The notes under the pieces were generated by a model. It made no database searches and was not told where the DNA came from. It worked only from the letters and a program-made list of their open reading frames with translations. Source: UBA6109 sp964506465 (GTDB lineage: Bacteria; Desulfobacterota; Syntrophia; Syntrophales; UBA6109). Taken from it: a DNA stretch of 24,236 nt. The translations under genes and the position numbers were made by a program. Shown here in pieces: positions 1 to 9,087 of the stretch (position 1 is the stretch's first letter; each line of letters opens with the position of its first letter). The stretch covers positions 1 to 24,236 of the forward strand of contig CAZDLM010000048.1 of assembly GCA_964506465.1 (NCBI GenBank). Direction: 5' to 3'.

Positions 1-3000
1 TGGACGAGGAGCCTGTTGTCCTCCATGTCCTCCACGAGGAGGATGCGGGCCGACCGCTCCGGCGCGGGTTCCGCTGGCTCCGGTCTTGCGGAAACTCCCG
101 CTGGAGGCCGGGACTTGCCCCTGGCAGTCAAGATCGCTTCCATCAGATCGCCGCGCTTGACGGGCTTCACAAGATAGCTGGACATACCGAGGGACCTTGC
201 CCTTGCCCTGTCCTCGGCCCGGCTTTCCGAGGAAAGCATCATCACCAGGAGGCTGCCCAGTTCCGCGTTTGTTCGAATTTGCTCGGCCAGTTGAAATCCA
301 TCCATGCCGGGCATGCGCTGGTCCAGTATGGCCAGATCGAACGGTCTTCCCGCAGTTTTCGCCTCGTCCAGGGTCCTGATGGCCGAAGGCCCGTCGGCCG
401 CCTCGGACACCTCGGCGCCCCAGCGCGAAAGCGTCTCCATCAGGATCAGCCGGTTGGTTTCGTTGTCGTCGACGACGAGGGTCCGCAGGCCCCGGATGTC
501 GACCGCCGCCTTCGGTTCCTCCGGACTGCGGTCCGACGTCCAGCCGAAGCGGGCCGTGAACGTGAAGGTGCTTCCCTTGCCGGGATCGCTCTTCACACCG
601 ATCCGACCATTCATCAGTTCGACCAACTGCCGTGAAATCGTCAGGCCCAGACCGCTCCCGCCGTACTTCCGCGTCGTGGAAGAGTCCGCCTGGGTAAACC
701 GTTCAAAGATGGCATCCAGCTTGTCAGGGGGAATGCCCACGCCGGTATCCGTCACCCGGAATTCCAGGAGAAACGTCTCGCTGCCGGGTGCGGATGGCGC
801 CGCGTCGCCCGAGGCACCCGGGCCGACCTCGACCAGGACTTCCCCTTTTTCCGTGAATTTGACCGCATTGCCGATGAGGTTCAGCAGGACCTGCCTCAGG
901 CGGACGGGATCGCCGACCAGACGGGCGGGGACACCGGGCCGGATTCGGCAGACGAGCTCCAATCCCTTCTTGGACGCCCGCGCGGACATCATGTCACAGG
1001 TCTTCCCGAGGACCTCCTCCAGGCTGAAAGGCACCGCTTCCAGGGTCAGCCGGCCGGATTCCACCTTCGACAGATCGAGGATGTCGTTGATCAGATTGAG
1101 GAGATTCTCTCCGGCGGAGCGGAAGACGCCGACGTACTTCTTCTGCTCCTCCGTAAGGTCGGATTCCCAGAGGAGGTCCGCCATCCCGAGAATGGCGTTC
1201 ATGGGCGTGCGGATCTCATGGCTCATGCTGGCGAGAAACTCGCTTTTCGCCCGGTTCGCGCTTTCGGCTTCCAGCTTCGCCTTGTGCAATTCCTCTTCGG
1301 TCCGTTTCCGCCCGGTGACATCGCTCTCGATGGCGACGAACCGCAGCACGTCGCCCTTCTCATCGAGGACCGGCGTGATCGTCATGGAAAGCCAGTACGT
1401 GCCTCCGTCTTTGCGGTAGTTGAGGATCTCCTCCGTGAAACTCTTCCTGGAGGCGAGGGACGCGCGAATGCGACCCCCCGTTTCGGCGTCCGTAAGGGGC
1501 CCGCGAAGGATGTTCCCCGGTTTCCTTCCCATCACTTCGGCCAGCGTATACCCCGTGATGCGCGAAAATCCGTCGTTGACCCACTCGATCCGGCCTTCGC
1601 GGTCGGTGATGATGACGGCGTTGTCCGTCTTGCTGGCGACCAGCGACAATTTGGCGAGTTCTTCCTGCGCTGCGCGCATCTGCGTGATGTCTTCCTTCAC
1701 CGCGACGAAATGGGTGATGCGCCCGGCATCGTCCTTCACGGGCGAGATCGAGACCGCTTCCCAGTAGAGCTGGCCGTCCTTCTTCTTGTTGTGGAATACG
1801 CCCCGCCATTCATTGCCGGCGGTGATCGTCTCCCAGAGGTTCCGATATCCCTCCGGGGGAGTCTCGCCGGACTTCAGGATGCGCGGGTTTTGCCCGATGG
1901 CTTCCGCCGCCGTATATCCCGTGATCTGCGTGAACTTGGGATTGACGTACTCGATGATTCCGTTGACGTCCGTCACGACGACGGTTGACGGGCTCTGTTC
2001 CACGGCCCGGTAGAGCTTGCGGCGGTCATCCTCGGCGCGCCTGCGGAGCGTGATATCGCGGGCGATTCCGACGAAACCCGTAACGGCGCCCTGCTCGTCG
2101 CGCATGGCCGTCACGGAAAGCACCACGGGGATGCGGCGGCCGTCCTTGTGGATATAGGTCCATTCCTGCTCGTCTTCCCCCCCCCTCCGGACCCTGGCGG
2201 CGAGAACGTCGAAGCCCGGCGCGACATCCCTCTTCAGTTCCCGGGAGATTTGTTCTGCACGCTGCCGAATCTCCCCGGCGTCATGAATGACTTCCGAGCT
2301 TTTCCGGCCGATCATCTCCTCCGCCTTCCAGCCCAGGAGACGCTCCGCCGCCGCGTTGAAGCTGACGATCGTGCCCTCCGGGTCCGTGGAGATGATCGCG
2401 TAGCCCGCATTGTTGAGAATCGCCCGCTGCATGGCGGTCAGGTCGCGGAGCCGCTGTTCGGTTCTGCGGATCTCCGTCACATCGCGGATGACCCCGACGA
2501 AATTCCGCCCTCTGCTAAGAAGAATCTCGCTGAGGGAAATATCGATCGTAATGACGGACCCGTCCTTCCGCCGCCCGGGCACTTCCCGCCCGACGCCGAG
2601 AGTTCTCTTCTCCGGCTCCTTCAGGTAGAGTTTCAGATAGAGGTCGTGCCGGTCACGATACTCCTCAGGCATGAGAACATTCACGTTCCGCCCGACGGCC
2701 TCGTCCGCCCGGTATCCGAAGATCCGCTGGGCCGCCTCGTTGAAGAGACCGATCCGTCCGTTCTCGTCGATCGTGACGATCCCTTCCGCGACATTCTGAA
2801 CGATCGCCTGGAAATGCTCTTGGCTGTCCCGGAGTTCCAGGGCCGCCCGTTTGCGCGAGGTGATGTCGCGGAGCGTGACGAGATTGACCGTTCCGCCGCC
2901 GAAGGCGATCTTCGTTCCCAGCCCCTCGACCCACTTCTCCTCTCCCAGAGAAGTCCGCATGATGTACTCGCTGAAGAAACCGCCCTTCCCTTCCTTGACA

Positions 3001-3314
3001 AGCAGGAGATCGCGGAAGGCCGCTTCCAGGTAATCGGGATGGATGAATTCCGCGGCGTTGCGTCCGAGGCCCGCCTCCGGATTCGGTATTCCCACGCAAT
3101 CGGCCGCGGCCTTATTGGCAAAGAGGATCGTTCCATCCCAGTCCAGGATCAGAACGACGTCGAGGATGCCGTCCACCAGGGAGCGGAAACGCCCTTCCGA
3201 ATCACGCAATGCCGCCTCGCTTTGCGCCCGGGCTTTCTCCGCCTCGGAGAGACGCCGACGCAGTTGATCGAATTCTTCGATCCGTGCTTCCTTCGTTTTC
3301 TTTCGGTCCTTCAT
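1..3314 (-). CDS. Multi-PAS hybrid sensor histidine kinase/response regulator (3' part outside window)
   Basis: Partial gene; about 1104 residues are visible and the frame stays open to the left edge. The start ATG (3312-3314) is preceded by GAGGAC at good spacing. Seen in order: a short charged coiled-coil-like N-terminus (about 1-38); five PAS domains at about 40-160, 165-285, 290-410, 430-555 and 555-680; HisKA with H-box SHEIRTPMNAILG (phospho-acceptor His699); an HATPase domain with NLIGNAVKFTEKG, DTGVGIP and GGSGLGLTIS; and a receiver with Asp998 in LAILDQRMPGMDG. A second receiver begins at ILLVEDMEDN at the edge. No membrane segment is seen, so it is probably cytosolic and senses through PAS ligands. 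PAS2 resembles the FixL haem domain (NVNVLMPE, RHD with His223, GVGREV with Arg243). It is a BarA/TorS-like phosphorelay kinase without a transmembrane part. Ligand and output are unknown. It follows plsB by 153 bp and has its own candidate promoter. Confidence 0.93.
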   Translation of the reverse strand, partial: MKDRKKTKEARIEEFDQLRRRLSEAEKARAQSEAALRDSEGRFRSLVDGILDVVLILDWDGTILFANKAAADCVGIPNPEAGLGRNAAEFIHPDYLEAAFRDLLLVKEGKGGFFSEYIMRTSLGEEKWVEGLGTKIAFGGGTVNLVTLRDITSRKRAALELRDSQEHFQAIVQNVAEGIVTIDENGRIGLFNEAAQRIFGYRADEAVGRNVNVLMPEEYRDRHDLYLKLYLKEPEKRTLGVGREVPGRRKDGSVITIDISLSEILLSRGRNFVGVIRDVTEIRRTEQRLRDLTAMQRAILNNAGYAIISTDPEGTIVSFNAAAERLLGWKAEEMIGRKSSEVIHDAGEIRQRAEQISRELKRDVAPGFDVLAARVRRGGEDEQEWTYIHKDGRRIPVVLSVTAMRDEQGAVTGFVGIARDITLRRRAEDDRRKLYRAVEQSPSTVVVTDVNGIIEYVNPKFTQITGYTAAEAIGQNPRILKSGETPPEGYRNLWETITAGNEWRGVFHNKKKDGQLYWEAVSISPVKDDAGRITHFVAVKEDITQMRAAQEELAKLSLVASKTDNAVIITDREGRIEWVNDGFSRITGYTLAEVMGRKPGNILRGPLTDAETGGRIRASLASRKSFTEEILNYRKDGGTYWLSMTITPVLDEKGDVLRFVAIESDVTGRKRTEEELHKAKLEAESANRAKSEFLASMSHEIRTPMNAILGMADLLWESDLTEEQKKYVGVFRSAGENLLNLINDILDLSKVESGRLTLEAVPFSLEEVLGKTCDMMSARASKKGLELVCRIRPGVPARLVGDPVRLRQVLLNLIGNAVKFTEKGEVLVEVGPGASGDAAPSAPGSETFLLEFRVTDTGVGIPPDKLDAIFERFTQADSSTTRKYGGSGLGLTISRQLVELMNGRIGVKSDPGKGSTFTFTARFGWTSDRSPEEPKAAVDIRGLRTLVVDDNETNRLILMETLSRWGAEVSEAADGPSAIRTLDEAKTAGRPFDLAILDQRMPGMDGFQLAEQIRTNAELGSLLVMMLSSESRAEDRARARSLGMSSYLVKPVKRGDLMEAILTARGKSRPPAGVSARPEPAEPAPERSARILLVEDMEDNRLLV

Positions 3315-3380
3315 GGCGTCCTCGGTATCCGGCCGGCGCCGGAACACAGGGTCCTTTGCAGTTGGTCTGCTACTGTGCGG

Positions 3381-3409
3381 AATGTACAGGAAAAAAACGT
3401 TGCGGGCAA
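3381..3409 (-). promoter_or_regulatory. Candidate sigma70-type promoter of the hybrid kinase gene
   Basis: On the minus strand the -35 is TTGCCC (complement 3404-3409) and the -10 is TACATT (complement 3381-3386), with a 17-nt spacer. Each hexamer matches 4 of 6 consensus positions. It lies in the 153-bp gap between the plsB stop and the kinase ATG, about 67 nt upstream of the ATG. It suggests the kinase can be transcribed separately from plsB. No transcript evidence is available. Confidence 0.45.
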
Positions 3410-3467
3410 GAGAGGAACCTCGGGGTTCGCGGGCGGCGAGGTGGGCGGAACCGGCCGGAGACGGTTT

Positions 3468-6089
3468 TTACAGGAACTTGAATAGGCGGCGGCGGAGAGT
3501 TTCCAGGCCGCTCCGTTCGCCGGACAGGGCGTAGGTCCTGCTGTCCTTCCGGTCGGCCTTGTCCGACGGATCGACGGCGCGCAGGATCTCCGCATTGCGG
3601 AGATAGGTGATGGCGTTGATATAGTTCGACTGGGAGAGGGACTCCGCGCGCCGGATCTCTCCCATCCGGTGCATCTTCCCGCCCAGGCGGTGGAGCTTCT
3701 TGACGAAATCCTTCTCGGGACGCGGCTGCTTCCGCAGATACCCGCATCCCCTCGCGACCACCCAGTAGGACTCGATGTAGTTCTCGATGAGACCGGCAAA
3801 GGGCCGAAGCCTCTTCCGGGCCATGCCGCGCATCTCGAGCCACGCTTCGCCGTCCCGCTCCTGGGCGATCACCAGGTCCAGGCGGTGGAGCCACGACAGG
3901 ACGTCTTTGACCTCTTCGGCGTCGTCCACGGAATCGTCGAAAATGAATTCGTGGCGGAACAGCCGCTTGAAGAAACGGTAGTCCACCATGAGCTGGTTCA
4001 GGGAGATGAGGTCCGATCCGGCGGCCAACATCGAAACGGCGACGAAGGAGATCGGCAGGAAGAAGTGCAGGATGTTGTTCTTGTAGTACTCGAGGTTCAT
4101 GCGCTTGTCGTCTTCCAGCGAATACACGACGGCTTCGACGTCCTCGTCCTCCTCCTCCGACCCCAGGCGCGAGATGAGGTCGGACTGCTCGAAGAGGACC
4201 AATGCCTCCTGGATGGCCTTGGCGCGGTTGGAAAACGTCTCCGCGAACCGCACATTGCGGTACGACAGGTAGTCATGAAAGCGGTTGAGGGTGTTGATGA
4301 GATCGTCCTGGGTGATCCCGCGGCGGTCGCTGGACAGGAGCCCGGCGGCCACGAGCGAAAAGGGCGTTACGACGGCGACCTTGGCGATCTCCAGGACAAG
4401 ACCGTACCCGATCTTCCGGTAGAGGCTCTGCCGTTCCTCCACCGACATCTGCAGGACGGGTTTCTCCTGCGAGGCGAGGTATTCCTTCAGCAGGATCGGC
4501 TCGCCGATATTCACATAGACGTGGCCGTACCGTTTCTTGAGGACCTTGCCGCTCCGGATGATGTCCGCCGTCTTTTCCGTGTCCTTCGGGGCGCCGCCGA
4601 GTTCCTTCAAATAGGATTTTTCTTCGACGATCCGGTCGTAGCCGATGTAGACCGGGATCGCCGCCATGTTGTCGCACGCCCCGTCCAGGTAGGCCTGGAT
4701 GATCATCGACAGGATCCCGTACTTGGGCATGACCATCTTGCCCGTCCGGCTCCGGCCGCCTTCGATGAAGAACTCGATGGGCAGCCCTTCACGGATCAGC
4801 GTGCGCAGATAGCCGGAAAAAACCTCCGAATACAACTCGTTCCCCCGGAACGTCCTCCGGAGGAAGAAAGCCCCCGACTTCCGGAAGATGAAACCCAGGG
4901 GAAAGAAGGAAAGGTTCGTCCCGGCGGCGACGAACGGCATCTGGATGTTGTGTTTGTAGAAGACGTAAGACAGCAGCAGGTAGTCGATGTGGCTGCGGTG
5001 GCAGGGGATGATGACGAACGGCATCTTCTTGGAGAGGTTGCGGATCTTGACGATCCCCTCCTGGTCCAGGACGACGCCGTCATAGATGTTGTTCCAAAGC
5101 CAGGACAGGAGCTTTTCCCACAGCTCGATGAACATTTCGTTGTAGTCGGAGGCGATCTCGTGGAGATATTTTCGGGCCTCCTTCCGCAGCGCGGGCACCG
5201 AAGGTTTCCCGCGCCGGCCGAGTTCGTCGATCTTTCGCGCCACTCCCGGGTCGTCCATCGTGGACTGGATCATCTCCGGCCTGGATTTCAGGACGGGGCC
5301 GACGATGGATTCCCTCTCCTCGTCGATCCGCTCGATCAGCTCCCGGCGGATCTGCTCGATCATCTCCAGGCGGGAACGGTTCTTGTTCTTCTCGAGATAC
5401 TCCGAGAGGTTGAGCGGTTCCACGGTGAGGGTGAAGACCTTTCTCGCGTAGCGCAGAAAGGTGACCATGCGCCGGAATCCGCCCACGTTTTCGATCTGCC
5501 CGAAGAGGATATTGAAGAAACTCTCGCGCTCCTTCTCCCTGCGCCTGCCATAGGTGACCAGCTCCGGCACGATGTACACGGGAACCGGCATCTCGCGCTG
5601 CGCGTCGATGAGCTGACCCAGGGCCGCGTCCGCCTCCTCGTCATCGAAGAACTCGGAATCGCCCAGGTGGATGATCACGCTCTTGCCCGCCATGGCCAGC
5701 TTCTTGAGATAGTCCGATTCCTCTTCCGGGTTCCGGCGGCGCCAGAGCTGGGCGATTCCCAGGCGCAGGGCCTTCAGCGCCTCCGGAAGCGGCTGCCACG
5801 TGATCATGTTGACCCCGTGGGCGTAGACGGGCGACGGCACGCCGAAACGGCGGGCGAGTTCGCGGAGGATGAGACTGTTGAGCTGGCTTCTTCCCTTGAG
5901 GGCGTAGACGACGACGCCTTCCGCCGCCTTCTGCGAAAGCGCGCTCTGGGAAGGGTCCGCGAAATTCACCTGCGACAGAACCTTTCGGACAAACCAGTAC
6001 AGGGGATAATTCTCCCGTTCGTACATGGCGCCGCGGAAGTGCTCGTATCGTTCGGGCGTCGGCGGCGAATTGAAAGGCGTGATCAGCAT
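3468..6089 (-). CDS. plsB: Glycerol-3-phosphate 1-O-acyltransferase (PlsB family)
   Basis: 873 aa, close to the usual PlsB length of about 810-850. It transfers an acyl group to position 1 of sn-glycerol-3-phosphate, the first step of phospholipid synthesis, at the inner membrane. The catalytic HX4D box is HRSHIDYLLLS (His364, Asp369). The glycerol-phosphate-binding block is FIEGGRSRTGK (about 441-451). The intermediate block SGAFFLRRTFRGNE lies at about 405-418. The long regions on either side match PlsB rather than the short PlsC type. The start at 6089 gives the full family N-terminus, although its Shine-Dalgarno is weak. It begins 59 bp after the enzyme I stop, so it is probably co-transcribed with the PTS genes. 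The pathway partner pgsA lies elsewhere in the window (18042-18614). Confidence 0.93.
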   Translation of the reverse strand: MLITPFNSPPTPERYEHFRGAMYERENYPLYWFVRKVLSQVNFADPSQSALSQKAAEGVVVYALKGRSQLNSLILRELARRFGVPSPVYAHGVNMITWQPLPEALKALRLGIAQLWRRRNPEEESDYLKKLAMAGKSVIIHLGDSEFFDDEEADAALGQLIDAQREMPVPVYIVPELVTYGRRREKERESFFNILFGQIENVGGFRRMVTFLRYARKVFTLTVEPLNLSEYLEKNKNRSRLEMIEQIRRELIERIDEERESIVGPVLKSRPEMIQSTMDDPGVARKIDELGRRGKPSVPALRKEARKYLHEIASDYNEMFIELWEKLLSWLWNNIYDGVVLDQEGIVKIRNLSKKMPFVIIPCHRSHIDYLLLSYVFYKHNIQMPFVAAGTNLSFFPLGFIFRKSGAFFLRRTFRGNELYSEVFSGYLRTLIREGLPIEFFIEGGRSRTGKMVMPKYGILSMIIQAYLDGACDNMAAIPVYIGYDRIVEEKSYLKELGGAPKDTEKTADIIRSGKVLKKRYGHVYVNIGEPILLKEYLASQEKPVLQMSVEERQSLYRKIGYGLVLEIAKVAVVTPFSLVAAGLLSSDRRGITQDDLINTLNRFHDYLSYRNVRFAETFSNRAKAIQEALVLFEQSDLISRLGSEEEDEDVEAVVYSLEDDKRMNLEYYKNNILHFFLPISFVAVSMLAAGSDLISLNQLMVDYRFFKRLFRHEFIFDDSVDDAEEVKDVLSWLHRLDLVIAQERDGEAWLEMRGMARKRLRPFAGLIENYIESYWVVARGCGYLRKQPRPEKDFVKKLHRLGGKMHRMGEIRRAESLSQSNYINAITYLRNAEILRAVDPSDKADRKDSRTYALSGERSGLETLRRRLFKFL

Positions 6090-6148
6090 GGCGAAGCGCT
6101 CTTTGTGTCAGTTTCCCCGGTTCCGAAAGGCGATGTCGGAAGGAACCG

Positions 6149-7930
6149 TCAGGATCCGTTGGACTGGAATTCCGCAGGGAAATGCTTCTGCATGTAACGC
6201 TCTACGTACTGCCGGATATCGTTCGCGGAGTGGAGCGACAGGACCTTCTTCAGCATCTTCTCCGATTCGGAAAAGGTCGTTCCCTGGATGATCTTCTTGA
6301 CTTTCGGGACCGCCAGATGATTCATGCTCAGCTCATCCAACTGCAGCCCCACGAGGATCATGGTGTACATCGGCTCCCCCGCCATCTCGCCGCACATGGC
6401 GACAGGGATGCCCGCCTTGTGTCCCGCGTCGACGACGCGTTTGACCAGGCGCAGCACCGCCGGATGGAGCGGCTGGTAGAGATAGGTGACCTGCTCGTTG
6501 ATCCGGTCGATGGCCAGCGTATACTGGATCAAATCGTTGGTGCCGATGCTGAAGAAATCGACTTCCTTGGCAAGGTCGTCGGCGACGACGGCCGCGGAAG
6601 GCACCTCGATCATGATGCCGATCTTGACGTCTTGTCCGATGGCGACGCCCTTGGCGAGCAGATCGTCCCGCTGTTCGTAGAATATCTTCTTGGCCTCCCG
6701 GATCTCTTCGAGTCCCGAGATCATGGGGAAGAGGATCCTCGTCTTTCCGTGGGCGGCGGCGCGGAGAATGCCGCGGATCTGGGTCTTGAAGAGCCCGACC
6801 TCCTTCAGGCAGAAGCGGATCGCCCGCAGGCCCATCTGCGGGTTCATCTCCTTGGCGACGTGGGGATCGGAGAAAAACTTGTCGCCGCCCAGGTCGAAGG
6901 TTCGGATGGTGGACCAGCCGAGTTCTTTGAAGCTGACGATCTGTTTATAGGCCTTGTAGTGGTCCTCCTCCGTCGGCAGCGTGTCGCGATTGATGTAGAT
7001 GAACTCGGTCCGGTACAGGCCGATCTCCTCGGCGCCGTGCGCGATCGCCGACGGGATCTCCTCGATGAACTCGACGTTGGCGCCGATCTCCAATTTGCAG
7101 CCGTCTTTCGTGACGGCCGGGAGGCCCGCGTACCTGAGATAGTCCTCCTGCGCCTCGGCGTAGTGTTTCTGCTTTTCCTGGTACCGCTTGAGAACCTCCG
7201 GATCGGGGTGGACGATCACCAGTCCCGCGGACCCGTCGATGATGACATCGTCGTTGGTGCGCACCCTGTGGGTGACGTTCTCCAGACCCACGACGGCGGG
7301 GATCTCGATGGAACGGGCCACGATTGCCGTGTGCGACGTCTTCCCGCCGATATCCGTCGCGAATCCCTGAATCCTGTCGAGTTTCATCAGGGCGGTGTCC
7401 GCCGGCGAGAGATCATAGGCGATGATGACGACGCCCTCGCCGATGTCGGCGATGCTCGTCTGCTCGCGGCCCGCCAGGTTCCGGAGGATTCGCTGCCCGA
7501 CGTACTGCACGTCGCTCACCCGGCCCTGGAGATAGGCGTCTTCGATCCTTTCGAAGGCTTCCTTGTACTTGTCGAGGGTGAGACGGACCGCCCACTCGGC
7601 GTTGACGCCCATCTTCCGGATGTTCGCCACGATCCGGTCGATGAAGCCCTTGTCCCGGAGGATCATGATGTGGACGTCGATGATGAACAGGGGATCCATC
7701 CCCTCGATGTCGCCGAGTTTCTTCTTCACCTCCAGGAGCTGTTTTTCAGCCGTCTTGACAGCCGTCTTGAAGCGTTTGATTTCCGTGGAGACGAGACTCC
7801 GGTCCTTGAGCTTGTAATAGGACACCTGGGATTCCAGAGGATCGAAGACATAGGCCTTCCCGATCACGATGCCGGGAGACACGCCGATCCCCTTGAGAAC
7901 GAACGTCTTGTTCAAATCCGCTTCTGCCAT
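6149..7930 (-). CDS. ptsI: Phosphoenolpyruvate-protein phosphotransferase (PTS enzyme I)
   Basis: 593 aa. It autophosphorylates with PEP and passes the phosphate to HPr. I chose the ATG at 7928-7930 because GGAAGG precedes it and the family N-terminus (KGIGVSPGIVIGKAYVF) follows at once. A longer in-frame start at 7987 would overlap ptsH. Visible parts are the N-terminal HPr-binding helical region, the swivelling His domain GGKTSHTAIVARS (active-site His200), and the C-terminal PEP-binding TIM barrel with GLYRTEFIY, EVPSAA, GTNDLIQYTLAIDR and MCGEMAGEP (active-site Cys). It lies 31 bp downstream of ptsH. All key residues are present, so the protein should be active. With so few PTS transport genes nearby, a regulatory role is as likely as sugar uptake (inference). 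Confidence 0.96.
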   Translation of the reverse strand: MAEADLNKTFVLKGIGVSPGIVIGKAYVFDPLESQVSYYKLKDRSLVSTEIKRFKTAVKTAEKQLLEVKKKLGDIEGMDPLFIIDVHIMILRDKGFIDRIVANIRKMGVNAEWAVRLTLDKYKEAFERIEDAYLQGRVSDVQYVGQRILRNLAGREQTSIADIGEGVVIIAYDLSPADTALMKLDRIQGFATDIGGKTSHTAIVARSIEIPAVVGLENVTHRVRTNDDVIIDGSAGLVIVHPDPEVLKRYQEKQKHYAEAQEDYLRYAGLPAVTKDGCKLEIGANVEFIEEIPSAIAHGAEEIGLYRTEFIYINRDTLPTEEDHYKAYKQIVSFKELGWSTIRTFDLGGDKFFSDPHVAKEMNPQMGLRAIRFCLKEVGLFKTQIRGILRAAAHGKTRILFPMISGLEEIREAKKIFYEQRDDLLAKGVAIGQDVKIGIMIEVPSAAVVADDLAKEVDFFSIGTNDLIQYTLAIDRINEQVTYLYQPLHPAVLRLVKRVVDAGHKAGIPVAMCGEMAGEPMYTMILVGLQLDELSMNHLAVPKVKKIIQGTTFSESEKMLKKVLSLHSANDIRQYVERYMQKHFPAEFQSNGS

Positions 7931-7961
7931 GAAATCCTTCCCGTCCTCTCTGCCTCGACCG

Positions 7962-8231
7962 TCAATCCTCTCCGAACTTGTCTCCAATGAGCTGTCCCAG
8001 CTCTTCGACTGCGGCGCGGGCGTCGGCGCCCTCGGCGCGGATCGTGATGTAACTTCCCCTCGGGCAGGCCAGCGTCAGGATCCCCAGCAGACTCTTGCCG
8101 TTGGCCTCGTTGCCTTCCCTTTCGAAGAAGATCTTTGCGCGGTATTTCTTGGCAATATTCACCAGCTTGGCCGCCGGCCGCGCATGGAGCCCCAGCTTAT
8201 TGCGTATTTCGAACGAACGAATCTCAACCAT
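7962..8231 (-). CDS. ptsH: Phosphocarrier protein HPr
   Basis: 89 aa, the usual HPr length. It accepts phosphate from enzyme I on the histidine of GLHARPA (His16) and passes it to EIIA domains. The regulatory-serine region NGKSLLGIL is also present (Ser47). In Firmicutes, and in many proteobacteria that carry HPr kinase, the equivalent serine is phosphorylated by HprK, so a kinase elsewhere in the genome is plausible (inference). The ATG overlaps the end of the upstream IID gene by 8 bp, implying translational coupling, and ptsI follows after 31 bp. The C-terminus has a short acidic extension. Confidence 0.97.
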   Translation of the reverse strand: MVEIRSFEIRNKLGLHARPAAKLVNIAKKYRAKIFFEREGNEANGKSLLGILTLACPRGSYITIRAEGADARAAVEELGQLIGDKFGED

Positions 8232-8970
8232 AGAAGTACGAAACGAGACAGCAGATCCCGACCAGACCGTACTGAAGGCCGATCCGGGACAGCCCCCTTC
8301 TGAGCGCCACGAACAGGAGAAGAACGACGGGCAGCGCCGCCAGTTCTACCGTCGCCTTCCAGGGATCCAGCCATTCCGCTCCCGCTGTGGACAGCGTCAG
8401 CGCCGCCGCCGCCCCCAGAACCGCCGCCGCCGCCTGCCGAATCCTTCGCCCCAGTTCCGGAAGCTCGAGTTTGCGGAAGAACTCGACGCTCATCCTCCCG
8501 TTCCGCCAGCCGCTGATGAAACCGGCAATTCGCAGTACGATGTGGGGCGGATTGTAAAGAATCAGAAGGATGAAGGGTGCAACCGGCATCCCGATGAGTG
8601 CCGGAAAGAAGGCGACGATGGAACTCAACGGCTTCAGGGCGCCCCAGAAAAAGGCGTCGCCGATCGCCGCGTACGGTCCCATCAACGCCGTCTTGAGACG
8701 GGCGACTTCTTCTCCGTTCTCACCCTTGTGCTCCATGTGGAGGACGGCGCCCGCGATGGGCGCGACGAAGTACGGATGGGTGTTGAAATACTGGAGATGC
8801 CTGTGCAGCAGCTCCGGAACGTTTCCGGACCGTGCCGCCTGCAACCGTATCCAGGGCATCAGAGCAAACGAAAGCCCGAGATTCTGCATCCGGCTGAAAT
8901 TCAAAGAACCCTGCACGAGCAGGGTCCGCAAAAAAATCCGAACGAGGCCGAAATTCTCCATCGGCTTCAT
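8224..8970 (-). CDS. PTS system mannose/fructose/sorbose family IID component
   Basis: 248 aa from the ATG at 8968-8970. An alternative TTG at 9006 adds 12 residues. No start has an ideal Shine-Dalgarno, and I prefer the ATG because the family begins just before the VRIFLRTLLVQ block. Family signatures are LNFSRMQNLGLSFALMPW near the N-terminus, YFNTHPYFVAPIAGAVLHME, the ALMGPYAAIGDAFFWGALKP block, and a hydrophobic C-terminal half with several membrane segments (about 120-155 and 195-248). IID normally forms the membrane permease with IIC. Here no IIA, IIB or IIC gene lies upstream: the next gene is PxxKW on the other strand. In related genomes the usual order is IIA-IIB-IIC-IID-HPr-EI. The stop overlaps the ptsH start by 8 bp. 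Confidence 0.9.
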   Translation of the reverse strand: MKPMENFGLVRIFLRTLLVQGSLNFSRMQNLGLSFALMPWIRLQAARSGNVPELLHRHLQYFNTHPYFVAPIAGAVLHMEHKGENGEEVARLKTALMGPYAAIGDAFFWGALKPLSSIVAFFPALIGMPVAPFILLILYNPPHIVLRIAGFISGWRNGRMSVEFFRKLELPELGRRIRQAAAAVLGAAAALTLSTAGAEWLDPWKATVELAALPVVLLLFVALRRGLSRIGLQYGLVGICCLVSYFYG

Positions 8971-9058
8971 GCCCCCGGAACCGCGTCTCCTGCCGGTTCT
9001 CTCCAAGTCCTTTTTCGGCAGCGATTTCGCCAGCCTTCGAAGGGAAAATTGAGCAGAC

Positions 9059-9087
9059 TCCGTAACATGAAGCCTTTACGATGTCAA
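9059..9087 (-). promoter_or_regulatory. Candidate promoter of the IID-ptsH-ptsI-plsB operon
   Basis: The minus strand shows a perfect TTGACA (complement 9082-9087), a 17-nt spacer and TACGGA (complement 9059-9064) preceded by TG, an extended -10 arrangement. It lies about 90-120 nt upstream of the IID start. The -10 is weak (2 of 6), so the call rests mainly on the -35 and its position. Confidence 0.4.

Noticed and set aside
1627..2009. LOV photosensor in PAS4 or PAS5 of the kinase
   Set aside because: The segments GQNPRILKSG and GRKPGNILRG resemble the LOV motif GxNCRFLQ, but the flavin-binding Cys is replaced by Pro (PAS4) or Gly/Pro context (PAS5).
3420..3467. Terminator after plsB
   Set aside because: Small stems (AACCG/CGGTT and GAACC/GGTTC) are present but short and without a proper T-run.
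3669..6197. 842-aa plus-strand open frame
   Set aside because: It is exactly antisense to plsB. High GC at third positions leaves the opposite strand free of stops. The translation is rich in Asp/Arg/Val/Leu and shows no known domain.
6182..7990. 602-aa plus-strand open frame
   Set aside because: Antisense shadow of ptsI, with the same composition bias and no ribosome site or domain.
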